42,920 nucleotides of DNA from a virus. A program made the translations under genes and the position numbers. The DNA lies in the IMG/VR virus record IMGVR_UViG_3300046517_000359, positions 1-42,920 of that record; one strand, 5' to 3'. Of the stretch, positions 31,816 through 38,241 are shown one piece after another (position 1 is the stretch's first letter; each line of letters begins with the position of its first letter). The notes under the pieces are model-generated. The model did no database searches. It was not told the origin of the DNA and saw only the letters and a list, made by a program, of their open reading frames with translations.

Positions 31816-31975
31816 CGATGAACTACAGTTCCGTCAGTCGTTACAGGTGCGTTACCCGACACGCAGCGAGAACGAGACGCCATGCGCGGTATGCCAGACG
31901 CCGCCGACAGCTTCGGGCGGATCGACTACTTACCTGGTCGGAATTGGAAACTTGCGGCTCAAGTCAAAGGCGGGT

Positions 31976-32004
31976 AAAATCGCAGGCAAGCGTTCTTGCC
32001 CGCG
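31976..32004 (-). terminator. Possible intrinsic terminator of the first early operon
   Basis: Minus strand stem CGCGGGCAAG / CTTGCCTGCG with loop AACG, followed by ATTTT. One G-T pair in a 10-bp stem. The T-run is short, so strength is uncertain. It lies about 70 bp after the 32074 stop, and two more stems precede it. Confidence 0.4.
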
Positions 32005-32081
32005 ACCCGCGTTACCGGGTCGCTCGAGCCCCAGGCCAACCACCTGCGGGCTCGAATCATTTCAGGCGTTACTCTACGCCT
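31981..32081. repeat. Four tandem stem-loops
   Basis: 31981-32004 (10-bp stem), 32002-32022 (CGACCCG/CGGGTCG), 32024-32055 (TCGAGCCC/GGGCTCGA extended by CAGG/CCTG), and 32064-32081 (AGGCGT/ACGCCT, overlapping the end of the 32074 gene). The density is unlike the rest of the genome. Confidence 0.7.
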
Positions 32082-32289
32082 CGCGCCCGGCAGAGTCAAC
32101 CGCCTGCTGCCGTTTCCGCCGTTGCACCGCGGCGTGACGAAGGCGGCACCCGAGACACCGGCTGTAGCGCGTTACCGGCAGCCCGCATTCGCCACAGCCG
32201 CCTGCGGCCCGATATCGCTGCCAGATCCAGACCCGATTCGGCCGTCTGGCGTGATAGGCCCGCAAGGCGTCAGGGGAGGCGTAGGGCAT
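32074..32289 (-). CDS. Small zinc-binding basic protein (71 aa)
   Basis: TGATG overlap. 'YHARRPNRVWIWQRYRAAGG' followed by 'CGECGLPVTRYSRCLGCRLR', a four-Cys zinc ribbon like that seen in small phage DNA-binding proteins. Last gene before the gap. Confidence 0.65.
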   Translation of the reverse strand: MPYASPDALRAYHARRPNRVWIWQRYRAAGGCGECGLPVTRYSRCLGCRLRHAAVQRRKRQQAVDSAGREA

Positions 32290-32492
32290 CACTCAGGCTT
32301 CTCTTTCGCAATGACCGTGTTCCACAGCGTTGGGGTCATTCTTAACTGCTCGGCCTTGGCTGTGGCGTAGAACTGCTCCGGCCGACACAACCACCATGAG
32401 GTCTGAGGCTGAGGCACCTTGGGCGGAATACTCACCGCCCGGTCAGGATGCGGATACGGGTGGTTACGGGTCTGTGAGCCTTTAGGCGGCAT
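32289..32492 (-). CDS. Early protein of unknown function (67 aa)
   Basis: ATG at 32492 overlapping the 126-aa gene. Product has 'YPHPDRAVSIPPKVPQPQTS' Pro-rich start, 'WWLCRPEQFYATAKAEQL'. Ends 'NTVIAKEKPE'. An ATG at 32534 in frame would give 81 aa. Confidence 0.55.
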   Translation of the reverse strand: MPPKGSQTRNHPYPHPDRAVSIPPKVPQPQTSWWLCRPEQFYATAKAEQLRMTPTLWNTVIAKEKPE

Positions 32493-32862
32493 CTGGGGCC
32501 ATCCCTTCACGTCGGGGTCCATCGCACCAGCCACACGGCGCGTCGTCGCCCAGCGAGGCGCAGTAACAGGAATTCTGGCTCTTGTGCCGATGTTCAGGCC
32601 CTAAACTCGCCATCACGGTCGTTTTTACCGTAGGTTGGAATTCTGGCACCCAGCGATACTCCGAGATCGTGTAGGGTTCGCCCAGCATCGTCTGTTCCTT
32701 CCGCTGGCGGTTCTCGATGGTCAAATTGTAGGGCGGGTGTCGGAGATCTGACACCCGGCTCCGCCACGCATACGCCCCGGCAATCTGGCCGAGCTCGCGG
32801 CCGTCAATCCACTGCCCTGGACGGGCCGCGAAGTGGGCGGCGAGGCGGGCGCAGAGCGTCAT
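32482..32862 (-). CDS. Winged-helix-like DNA-binding early protein (126 aa)
   Basis: Start by ATGA overlap (32862). 'LCARLAAHFAARPGQWIDGR' then 'ELGQIAGAYAWRSRVSDLRH' is the helix pattern of a winged helix, with the wing 'NLTIENRQRK'. The second half has 'CYCASLGDDAPCGWCDG', a Cys cluster. May be a regulator. Confidence 0.65.
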   Translation of the reverse strand: MTLCARLAAHFAARPGQWIDGRELGQIAGAYAWRSRVSDLRHPPYNLTIENRQRKEQTMLGEPYTISEYRWVPEFQPTVKTTVMASLGPEHRHKSQNSCYCASLGDDAPCGWCDGPRREGMAPDAA

Positions 32863-32993
32863 CTGCGCCATCCGGTGAATCGACCGCACTCATCGCAAAA
32901 CAAATACGCTTTGAACCACTTATGACGTGTTTCTTTATGACACCGACTGCACCACTGAAACACAAACGGCAGCCAATATCGTCTTTTGCTCAC
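32859..32993 (-). CDS. Zinc-ribbon peptide (44 aa)
   Basis: GTG start (GTGA overlap). 'FQWCSRCHKETRHKWFKAYL' and 'FCDECGRFTGWRR' form a classical two-CxxC zinc ribbon. DNA- or RNA-binding likely. Confidence 0.65.
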   Translation of the reverse strand: MSKRRYWLPFVFQWCSRCHKETRHKWFKAYLFCDECGRFTGWRR

Positions 32994-33298
32994 ACTCGCC
33001 CCTTCGGCTGCTGGCCGGGTTCTTGACTGTCCCACGGCCACCGACAGCCACAATCCAAGCGTCCAGAATGACCAATCATGTGCCGGTGTCCTGGGATCGC
33101 CGGCAGCAGTTCTACCGGCTGATGTTTTAGATGTTCAAATAGTTCCGCCGCTTTCGGCTGCTGGCCGGGCTTGAGCGCCTTAAACATCTGCGGCACCGGC
33201 CCGCGGGGATCTTCGTAAGACTGCGACCGCGCAATCAGGCCGATCACGACGAGCGGCACGAGGACGGAGGCTAAGACGAGGCCAATGAGGATAATCAT
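32990..33298 (-). CDS. Membrane-anchored early protein (102 aa)
   Basis: ATGA overlap. N-terminal helix 'MIILIGLVLASVLVPLVVIG' (residues 1-20) acts as an anchor; the rest is soluble with 'CGCRWPWDSQEPGQQPKG'. Repeated 'PGQQPK' occurs twice. Unknown. Confidence 0.6.
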   Translation of the reverse strand: MIILIGLVLASVLVPLVVIGLIARSQSYEDPRGPVPQMFKALKPGQQPKAAELFEHLKHQPVELLPAIPGHRHMIGHSGRLDCGCRWPWDSQEPGQQPKGRV

Positions 33299-33741
33299 TT
33301 CCACTCCGGGTCATACACGTCGTCGAGTGTGACGTCTTCCGGCCGTCGAATCTTACACCCAGGAATCGACGTTTCCGCATAGGTGATGATCTGGTCAATC
33401 AACGCCGTCATCTCGGCCTGCGTCATCTGGTCCTTCGCCGTCGAGCGCCGCCGCGGTTCGCCAAACTCGCCATCAGGCAAGCGCAGGAACTTCCACGCGA
33501 GTCCTTGCCACACCTGCTCGTAATCGTCCGGGTCGCTGTAGCCGCATGCCTCCGCGACATCGGGAATCACCACGCCGCGCAGGTACCGCATCGACTGCGA
33601 GCCTTGGCGTTTCGTGACGTGCTTTGTCTCGAAGAGAAACTCTTGGCCCTTAAACTTCGCGGCAAGATGAGCGCAAAGCGCCTTGAAGTCGTCCATCTGC
33701 CAATGGCCGGCGTCATCGCAAAAGCCCTTGAAGACCGCCAT
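33295..33741 (-). CDS. NinB/Orf-like recombination accessory protein (148 aa)
   Basis: TGATG overlap with Exo. 'RYLRGVVIPDVAEACGYSDP' and the C-terminal 'RRRSTAKDQMTQAEMTALID' then 'YAETSIPGCKIRRPEDVTL' resemble NinB-type proteins that help phage recombination. Size and gene order (after Bet and Exo) agree. Confidence 0.6.
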   Translation of the reverse strand: MAVFKGFCDDAGHWQMDDFKALCAHLAAKFKGQEFLFETKHVTKRQGSQSMRYLRGVVIPDVAEACGYSDPDDYEQVWQGLAWKFLRLPDGEFGEPRRRSTAKDQMTQAEMTALIDQIITYAETSIPGCKIRRPEDVTLDDVYDPEWK

Positions 33742-34397
33742 CACACGGCCGCCTTGAGCGTGCCGGCCAGATCCGCCATCGTGGCGAGCGCCTGATACTC
33801 AGTGTCCACTTCGGCCAGGAACTTCCGCGCCTCCGCGTCATACTTCTGCCGGTCTTCGCCGCTGCGAGTGACCCGCACGAGGAAACAACGCAGGCCAACA
33901 GGCAAGCGCGGATCGTAGGAAAAAAAGTCAATAAACGCCCGTTGCGTGAGCCACAGTTCATGTGTGTTTTGCGCAGCGTGCTCAGACGGTTCGCCACCTT
34001 GACGTAGGTAGGAAACATGGGTTGCCGTCATCGGGCACTTGATCGACAAGATGCCGTCGTCCCCGACAAACCCATCCGGCGACGTGCCAGCGAGTAATTC
34101 GCCATGTTCGCAAAAGCCGACCGCCTGCACCAGTTGGCCTGTTTCCGCTTCGTAGGCCGCGACGGCTTCCGCCTCGTGCGCCGTGCCCCATTCCATCGCG
34201 GCGTTCACGTAGCCGCTTTCCTGCGGCGTGCCTGTCAGGCGTTCTGTGATGAGTTGATAACGAAGATCGCGCCGTTTCGCGGCTTCTCCAGACTTCACAG
34301 CGGCGAGCATGTCCTTCGCCCGCGAGCCGGTGAGTTTCCCGGCCCGCAGACGCCGCCATTCGTCGCTCCGCTGGACGACATCGTAGTGGACTTTCAC
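33741..34397 (-). CDS. YqaJ/lambda-Exo-like 5'-3' exonuclease (218 aa), atypical active site
   Basis: GTG start at 34397 overlapping the Bet stop (GTGA). Motifs '[20 protein letters not shown]', '[16 protein letters not shown]' (E75) and '[19 protein letters not shown]'. D108 and K120 fit lambda D119 and K131, but the residue at the E129 position is Ser118. The codon is clearly tcg. Partner of Bet for recombination; may be less active or use another Glu. Confidence 0.75.
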   Translation of the reverse strand: MKVHYDVVQRSDEWRRLRAGKLTGSRAKDMLAAVKSGEAAKRRDLRYQLITERLTGTPQESGYVNAAMEWGTAHEAEAVAAYEAETGQLVQAVGFCEHGELLAGTSPDGFVGDDGILSIKCPMTATHVSYLRQGGEPSEHAAQNTHELWLTQRAFIDFFSYDPRLPVGLRCFLVRVTRSGEDRQKYDAEARKFLAEVDTEYQALATMADLAGTLKAAV

Positions 34398-35164
34398 TTG
34401 CCCACCTGCTCGGCCTTCGCCTTGATCGCGTTCCAGGTGTCGCCGTAGTGCTTCGTCATGTAGGTGCGAAGTTCGGCCGATGACGCCTTCCAAACTTCTT
34501 GGAGTTTCTTCGTCCCGAACTCGTCGGCGGTGAACTCGAGCCGTGACAGCCACTCATCGAACCCGGCCGGCTCGTCCGGTCTCTCTGGCGGCAGCGGTTC
34601 TTCGAGCGTGACTCGTGTCTCGTCGGCCTGGTTCATCTCGTCAGCCGTGTAGAGGCCGCTCAATTCCTGCGGAAACGCTCGCCGCAGCGCCAATGCCTCG
34701 GCACACTTGGCGATCATGACTTCGGGCATCTTCTTCCACAGGTTTTCGCCGGCATACGACGCAAACCGCGCCATCGACCACAGCGGCTCGGCAAAGTCCT
34801 TCCGCAGCACGGCCACTTTCGCGGCGGCCGGTGGCTTGGAGGACACCCACACGTCCTGCCACACGCCATCGTCGGCGCACCAGAACGGCCCCAACTGGCC
34901 GGCATACTGCCCGGTGCGCTCGGCAATCAGCCGGAAGCCGTCAATGCTCGTCTGGATGGTCATGCGCCCGCCACGCTTGATCGCGTAAATCTGGCGGGTC
35001 AGCGGGTCCAGGCCGGTGCGCTTGCACTGATGGAGGAAGAGCGCCAGTTCGGCGTCGTCCAAGTCCCGGCCGATGGTGCGCTTAATGAGCGCGACGTGCT
35101 CCGTCGTAAGGCTCGCGGCCGGTGTCGAAACGGCCAAGGATTGCGCTTGCGGTATACTGCTCAT
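34394..35164 (-). CDS. bet: Bet/RecT-family single-strand annealing protein (256 aa)
   Basis: '[20 protein letters not shown]', '[20 protein letters not shown]', '[16 protein letters not shown]' and '[20 protein letters not shown]' are the Bet/RecT signature. Ends with helical tail. It works with Exo to anneal DNA and form concatemers for packaging. RBS GAGAGGAA. Confidence 0.92.
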   Translation of the reverse strand: MSSIPQAQSLAVSTPAASLTTEHVALIKRTIGRDLDDAELALFLHQCKRTGLDPLTRQIYAIKRGGRMTIQTSIDGFRLIAERTGQYAGQLGPFWCADDGVWQDVWVSSKPPAAAKVAVLRKDFAEPLWSMARFASYAGENLWKKMPEVMIAKCAEALALRRAFPQELSGLYTADEMNQADETRVTLEEPLPPERPDEPAGFDEWLSRLEFTADEFGTKKLQEVWKASSAELRTYMTKHYGDTWNAIKAKAEQVGK

Positions 35165-35210
35165 GGTTCTGGTTCCTCTCTGGGGGTCGCGTGTCCAGCG
35201 CGGCCACTTT

Positions 35211-35438
35211 TTACTTAAATCCGTTAATAAAAGTCACAAACTGCTGCCGACTCATCGGCATTTGCATCTGCATCACGCACAACATCCGCATCGAAGCACT
35301 GGCGAGTTCCGCGTGTTTGTTCAAATCGCTCATCATTGAAGTCAAGCCGTTGCGCTGCTTATCGTCACCAGTGTAATAGTCGTATTCTTTAATCGCTCTG
35401 TCCTTGCACCACTGCAAATGCTCCTCGCGTGTCATCAT
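35211..35438 (-). CDS. Conserved phage early protein (75 aa)
   Basis: '[20 protein letters not shown]' and '[20 protein letters not shown]' followed by 'FVTFINGFK'. Proteins starting 'MTREEHL.WCK.RA' are common in lambdoid phages, function unknown. RBS GGGGAGA. Confidence 0.65.
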   Translation of the reverse strand: MMTREEHLQWCKDRAIKEYDYYTGDDKQRNGLTSMMSDLNKHAELASASMRMLCVMQMQMPMSRQQFVTFINGFK

Positions 35439-35439
35439 C

Positions 35440-35721
35440 TCATCTCCCCAAAAATAGACCCGCCACCGCGAGCCAAATCAACGCGCCCATCAGATACCCG
35501 CCGAGACTCTCCGCCCGGTCGTGCCACCGCACGCCCCACTGCCGCACGGCGCAGCTAATGCACAGTGTCGTGGGTGGGTCCAGATAATCCGCCTCGATAA
35601 TTGTGCCAGCGCATCGCGGGCAGACCGATTCGTTGCACTCGCGGCAGATGGGCCAGTAGTCGTAGACCTTGGACTTGTCGCCGCAGCGATGGCAGACCGT
35701 GACACCGTGGGGGATGGTCAT
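35440..35721 (-). CDS. Zinc-ribbon and membrane protein (93 aa)
   Basis: ATGA overlap. 'VCHRCGDKSKVYDYWPICRE' then 'CNESVCPRCAGTI' and 'TLCISCAVRQW' form three or four zinc pairs; C-terminal helix 'LMGALIWLAVAGLFLG'. Tethers a zinc domain to the membrane. Unknown role. Confidence 0.6.
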   Translation of the reverse strand: MTIPHGVTVCHRCGDKSKVYDYWPICRECNESVCPRCAGTIIEADYLDPPTTLCISCAVRQWGVRWHDRAESLGGYLMGALIWLAVAGLFLGR

Positions 35722-36005
35722 TGAGGGCACCTCATAAACGACTGGTCGATGTAGAACCACGACGGCGGCTTATACCACTGCCACATCATGTCGTCGAACG
35801 ACACATCGTTAAGCCGCTCGTATCGCCACTGCCACGCCCAGCCTTTTCTCTCTTCCGTGCCAGCGCACACGGACACCATGCGCAGCACCTCGCCGCGATA
35901 CGCGGACACCCACGGAATGCGGATGATGAGCATTCCCACCATCCACGTTTGCACGCACAGCAGCGCCATGGCGAGTCGCATCAGCCACGTATCAATGCGA
36001 CTCAT
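35718..36005 (-). CDS. Small membrane protein (95 aa)
   Basis: ATGA overlap with the HTH gene. N-terminal helix 'LMRLAMALLCVQTWMVGMLI' (residues 8-27) then a Trp- and Tyr-rich soluble part. Could be an exclusion or immunity factor; function unknown. Confidence 0.55.
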   Translation of the reverse strand: MSRIDTWLMRLAMALLCVQTWMVGMLIIRIPWVSAYRGEVLRMVSVCAGTEERKGWAWQWRYERLNDVSFDDMMWQWYKPPSWFYIDQSFMRCPQ

Positions 36006-36187
36006 TTCTGCACCACCACGCGCTGAAAGCCGAGCTTGCCGAGCAGCCGTTCGCTCATCGGCCGCTCACCGCGCAATACGGCACTAATGTAGGCTTGGCT
36101 CACGCCGAGCCGCTTGCCAGCCTTGGCCTGGTTCCCGGCATCGGTAATTACTCGCTTGAGGGCTGTCAATTCCGCGCTGTCTCTCAT
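36002..36187 (-). CDS. HTH (Cro/CI-type) repressor (61 aa)
   Basis: 'GKRLGVSQAYISAVLRGERP' is the HTH, followed by 'MSERLLGKLGFQRVVVQK'. Only a DNA-binding domain, so Cro-like. It starts right next to its own promoter with no leader and probably binds the GCAAA operators in 36199-36244, controlling itself and the plus-strand genes. Confidence 0.8.
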   Translation of the reverse strand: MRDSAELTALKRVITDAGNQAKAGKRLGVSQAYISAVLRGERPMSERLLGKLGFQRVVVQK

Positions 36188-36195
36188 GGCTCTAG

Positions 36196-36225
36196 TTTAT
36201 AGCAAACGCCGTTTGCCCTTGTCAA
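36196..36225 (-). promoter_or_regulatory. Leftward promoter for the repressor operon
   Basis: TTGACA (36220-36225), 18-bp spacer, TATAAA (36196-36201). The predicted start is 0-4 nt before the ATG at 36187, so mRNA is leaderless or nearly so. The spacer is filled by the palindrome GCAAACGCCGTTTGC. Confidence 0.8.
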
Positions 36226-36244
36226 TAGGCAAATGCTTTGCTAT
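36199..36244. promoter_or_regulatory. Symmetric double operator
   Basis: Operator 1 GCAAACGCCGTTTGC (36202-36216) and operator 2 GCAAATGCTTTGC (36229-36241) flank the shared -35. Outer ATAGCAAA (36199-36206) pairs with TTTGCTAT (36237-36244). Half-site GCAAA occurs four times. Each operator lies in one promoter's spacer. Confidence 0.8.
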
Positions 36245-36247
36245 GCT
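36219..36247 (+). promoter_or_regulatory. Rightward promoter for the plus-strand genes
   Basis: TTGTCA (36219-36224), 17-bp spacer, TATGCT (36242-36247), then 6 nt to ATG at 36254, giving a leaderless transcript. Its -35 overlaps that of the leftward promoter. Confidence 0.7.
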
Positions 36248-36253
36248 TCCGGC

Positions 36254-36547
36254 ATGGAAATCGTAAACATCGAACCGATTGAACCGCTCCTCTGCCACCA
36301 CTGTTCACTACGCCCAGCGGTCTACTACCTCGAGCCGGACTGCGGCCACGATCCGTGTTGCGCGAGTTGTTTCGATCTGTTCTTCGGCATCTGCGGCAAA
36401 TGCCACAAGCCGACGCTGCTGCGTGAACTCGTTAGCGTGACCGTGGCGCGGCAAACGCGCATGGACCCGGCCGAATATGAAGACTGGTGCGAGAATTGTG
36501 CGGCCGAGCCGGACCCGCAAGGCAGCCGCGACGATGAGGGGGACTAA
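36254..36547 (+). CDS. Zinc-rich early protein (97 aa)
   Basis: Start at the ATG 7 nt after the -10; the upstream ATG at 36233 is within the promoter and cannot be used. 'LLCHHCSLRPAVYYLEPDCG' and 'CCASCFDLFFGICGKCHKP' give a RING-like zinc cluster. Acidic C-terminus. Likely the rightward immediate-early product. Confidence 0.7.
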   Translation: MEIVNIEPIEPLLCHHCSLRPAVYYLEPDCGHDPCCASCFDLFFGICGKCHKPTLLRELVSVTVARQTRMDPAEYEDWCENCAAEPDPQGSRDDEGD

Positions 36548-36756
36548 TGGCAGACCAAGAATATGACGGCTCTCAGGCTGGTCATCGCGAGCATCTTCTC
36601 ACTCGTCCGGTCGAACCATTACAAGACGCCTATGAGGCTGGACGAATGTCGGTGCGGCTAGAATTGACCCAGGCGATTAACCGTTTCAACGATGACGATT
36701 CACTCGGTATCGGCCAACTAATTGAGGTCATCTCCCCGTGGTTGCTGAACGACTAA
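36547..36756 (+). CDS. Small early protein (69 aa)
   Basis: TAATG overlap. 'PLQDAYEAGRMSVRLELTQA' then 'INRFNDDDSLGIGQLIEVIS' forms helices. Unknown. Confidence 0.6.
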   Translation: MADQEYDGSQAGHREHLLTRPVEPLQDAYEAGRMSVRLELTQAINRFNDDDSLGIGQLIEVISPWLLND

Positions 36757-36965
36757 CCTGCTGGTTCGGCGTCGAGTGGCTGAATCACTTCGGGGCGCCG
36801 ATCGGCAACGGGTCAGGTTGTATCTTCTGCGCGGCCGGCTTCTTGTATCCTGAGACCCTCAATGAAACTGCCCGATCTGCTCCTGCACCTGACCGCCCTG
36901 GCCGAGCGCGTATCGCACGACGACCGCTTCGTGGTCTTCGAGGCGATGCGCCGTCTACGCCATGA
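36738..36965 (+). CDS. Possible Cys-containing early protein (75 aa)
   Basis: GTG start in a 19-nt overlap. First 45 residues look coding ('WFGVEWLNHFGAPIGNGSGC', then 'IFCAAGFLYPETLNE'), whereas the end is Arg/Pro-rich and overlaps the next ORF in another frame. May be real or partial. Confidence 0.4.
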   Translation: MVAERLTCWFGVEWLNHFGAPIGNGSGCIFCAAGFLYPETLNETARSAPAPDRPGRARIARRPLRGLRGDAPSTP

Positions 36966-37089
36966 GGAAGGCTACGTGCAGCGCGTCACCGTCGCGGAAA
37001 GGCCACCGGCCCCGGCGCCCACAGACCGAGCGCCTGGAGCAGCCACAGCACGAGAAACAGCACCACGACGACCCGAATCACTGTCTTGA
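36862..37089 (+). CDS. Helical early protein (75 aa)
   Basis: 'MKLPDLLLHLTALAERVSHD' then 'RFVVFEAMRRLRHEEGYVQR'. The Pro-rich tail (after residue 45) is antisense to the 65-aa membrane protein. Function unknown. Confidence 0.6.
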   Translation: MKLPDLLLHLTALAERVSHDDRFVVFEAMRRLRHEEGYVQRVTVAERPPAPAPTDRAPGAATARETAPRRPESLS

Positions 37090-37183
37090 TCGGGGGACTC
37101 ATGGGCACGTAAGTTTCAAGCAGATACAAGCAGAGGCCGATGACGACGAGCACGACGATGATCGAGACGAGCGATCCGAGCAT
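36986..37183 (-). CDS. Two-helix small membrane protein, possible holin (65 aa)
   Basis: TGATG overlap with the TIM-barrel gene and GGAGG upstream. Two TM helices (SLVSIIVVLVVIGLCLYLL and VIRVVVVLFLVLWLLQALG) with a short loop (ETYVPMSPPIK). Looks like Thivi_2564-type proteins or a class II holin. Last gene of the late operon, a position often taken by lysis genes. Confidence 0.65.
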   Translation of the reverse strand: MLGSLVSIIVVLVVIGLCLYLLETYVPMSPPIKTVIRVVVVLFLVLWLLQALGLWAPGPVAFPRR

Positions 37184-38241
37184 CACAGGACACCTCCGTC
37201 CGGTTTCCGAGCGCCGTTCAAATACCCACCATCCATGACCCGGCCGTGGCTGGCCGCGGTCAGCAGGCATCGGCCTTTCAGGTCGCCATACCGCTCCGGT
37301 CTCGCGTGCGGGTCATTAAACTCCGCTTGCGCGTCATATTCACACGCCACGAGCTTCTGCGGCAGACCCGCAATCGACCAGAGCACGTCATTCGCTTCCC
37401 CGAGAATCCCGCCCGCGTGCGGCCGCTCGTCGAGCAGGGGCGATTCGGTATCGTATTGCTGATAGATGTAGTCGATCTTGTCGGCCGTCCACCGCTGAAA
37501 GTCGAACCGCGAATAGACGTGGTATTTCTCGCTCGGCCAGACGGCGCACGCATCGAGCGACCACTGCACCGAGGTCTTGACGCCCTGCTGATGGATGTAG
37601 GGGCACACCCAGTCGATATAGTCGAAGATGTCCGGCCACAAGAGCAGTTGATTGATCTGCCATGCGATGCAGCCAATCGCCATGCCGGCGCCCACGAGGT
37701 CATCAATCCACGGCTTCAGTTCGTTCGGGTCCGGCGTAGCGTTAATCGCCAGATTCACGATGACGGTCAGGCCGCGATCTCGGCATCGGCGCACGAGGTC
37801 GAGTGCCACGGACTTGTCACATCCCGGCACGCCATCGACGAGTCCGAGCCAATCGGCACGGTGAAAGTCAATGTGCGTATAACCACAGGCTTGATAGGCA
37901 TCGAGGATGCGCTCTTGCCAGTCTCGTGGGTATTCATAGAGGAACCACGTAAAGATGAGTGACGTGTCTTGTTCGGTGCAGCCGGGGACATACGGCGCAC
38001 CCGGCACCCGCAGCCCGCAGAAGTTGCCGCGATGGAAGTCAATCGTCGGCGTGCTGGGCGGCGTGAACGGCAGTGCCGTGGCAAAGGCATCATGCGTCCA
38101 ACAACTGGCGTCAGGCGGCGGCGGTTGCGTCTCAGTTGGTGACGGAAACGGCGGCAACGGCTCCCGCGGCGGCGGGGGCCACGCGCTCGGCGGCCCACTG
38201 CCGGCCTGCGCTAATGCGAAGTATTCCGCGAGGGTGATCAT
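37183..38241 (-). CDS. TIM-barrel glycoside-hydrolase-like protein (352 aa)
   Basis: ATGA overlap. Pro-rich N-terminus (residues 15-55), then 'ILDAYQACGYTHIDFHRADW', 'RGLTVIVNLAINA', 'YIDWVCPYIHQQG', 'YHVYSRFDFQRW' arrangement of alternating strands and helices with D/E at strand ends, as in TIM-barrel hydrolases. Could be a tail-associated depolymerase or endolysin. Followed by the two-helix membrane protein. Confidence 0.65.
   Translation of the reverse strand: MITLAEYFALAQAGSGPPSAWPPPPREPLPPFPSPTETQPPPPDASCWTHDAFATALPFTPPSTPTIDFHRGNFCGLRVPGAPYVPGCTEQDTSLIFTWFLYEYPRDWQERILDAYQACGYTHIDFHRADWLGLVDGVPGCDKSVALDLVRRCRDRGLTVIVNLAINATPDPNELKPWIDDLVGAGMAIGCIAWQINQLLLWPDIFDYIDWVCPYIHQQGVKTSVQWSLDACAVWPSEKYHVYSRFDFQRWTADKIDYIYQQYDTESPLLDERPHAGGILGEANDVLWSIAGLPQKLVACEYDAQAEFNDPHARPERYGDLKGRCLLTAASHGRVMDGGYLNGARKPDGGVL

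Larger units (their letters stand above)
31704..32073. other. Only non-coding gap over 300 bp; candidate replication/regulatory region
   Basis: No supported gene on either strand: plus-strand frames are Arg-rich and use atypical codons. The gap holds a 12-bp palindrome and A-tract hairpin (31781-31815), G-rich run on minus (around 31761-31774), and four tandem stem-loops next to the upstream gene (31981-32081). This could be an origin, terminator or both. Confidence 0.6.

Noticed and set aside
31818-32345. Plus-strand frame of 175 aa through the gap
   Set aside because: Arg-rich composition and overlap with the zinc gene and stem-loops suggest a chance frame.
36233-36253. Upstream ATG (36233) for the first rightward gene
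   Set aside because: It lies within the promoter -10/-35 spacer and would not be in the transcript.
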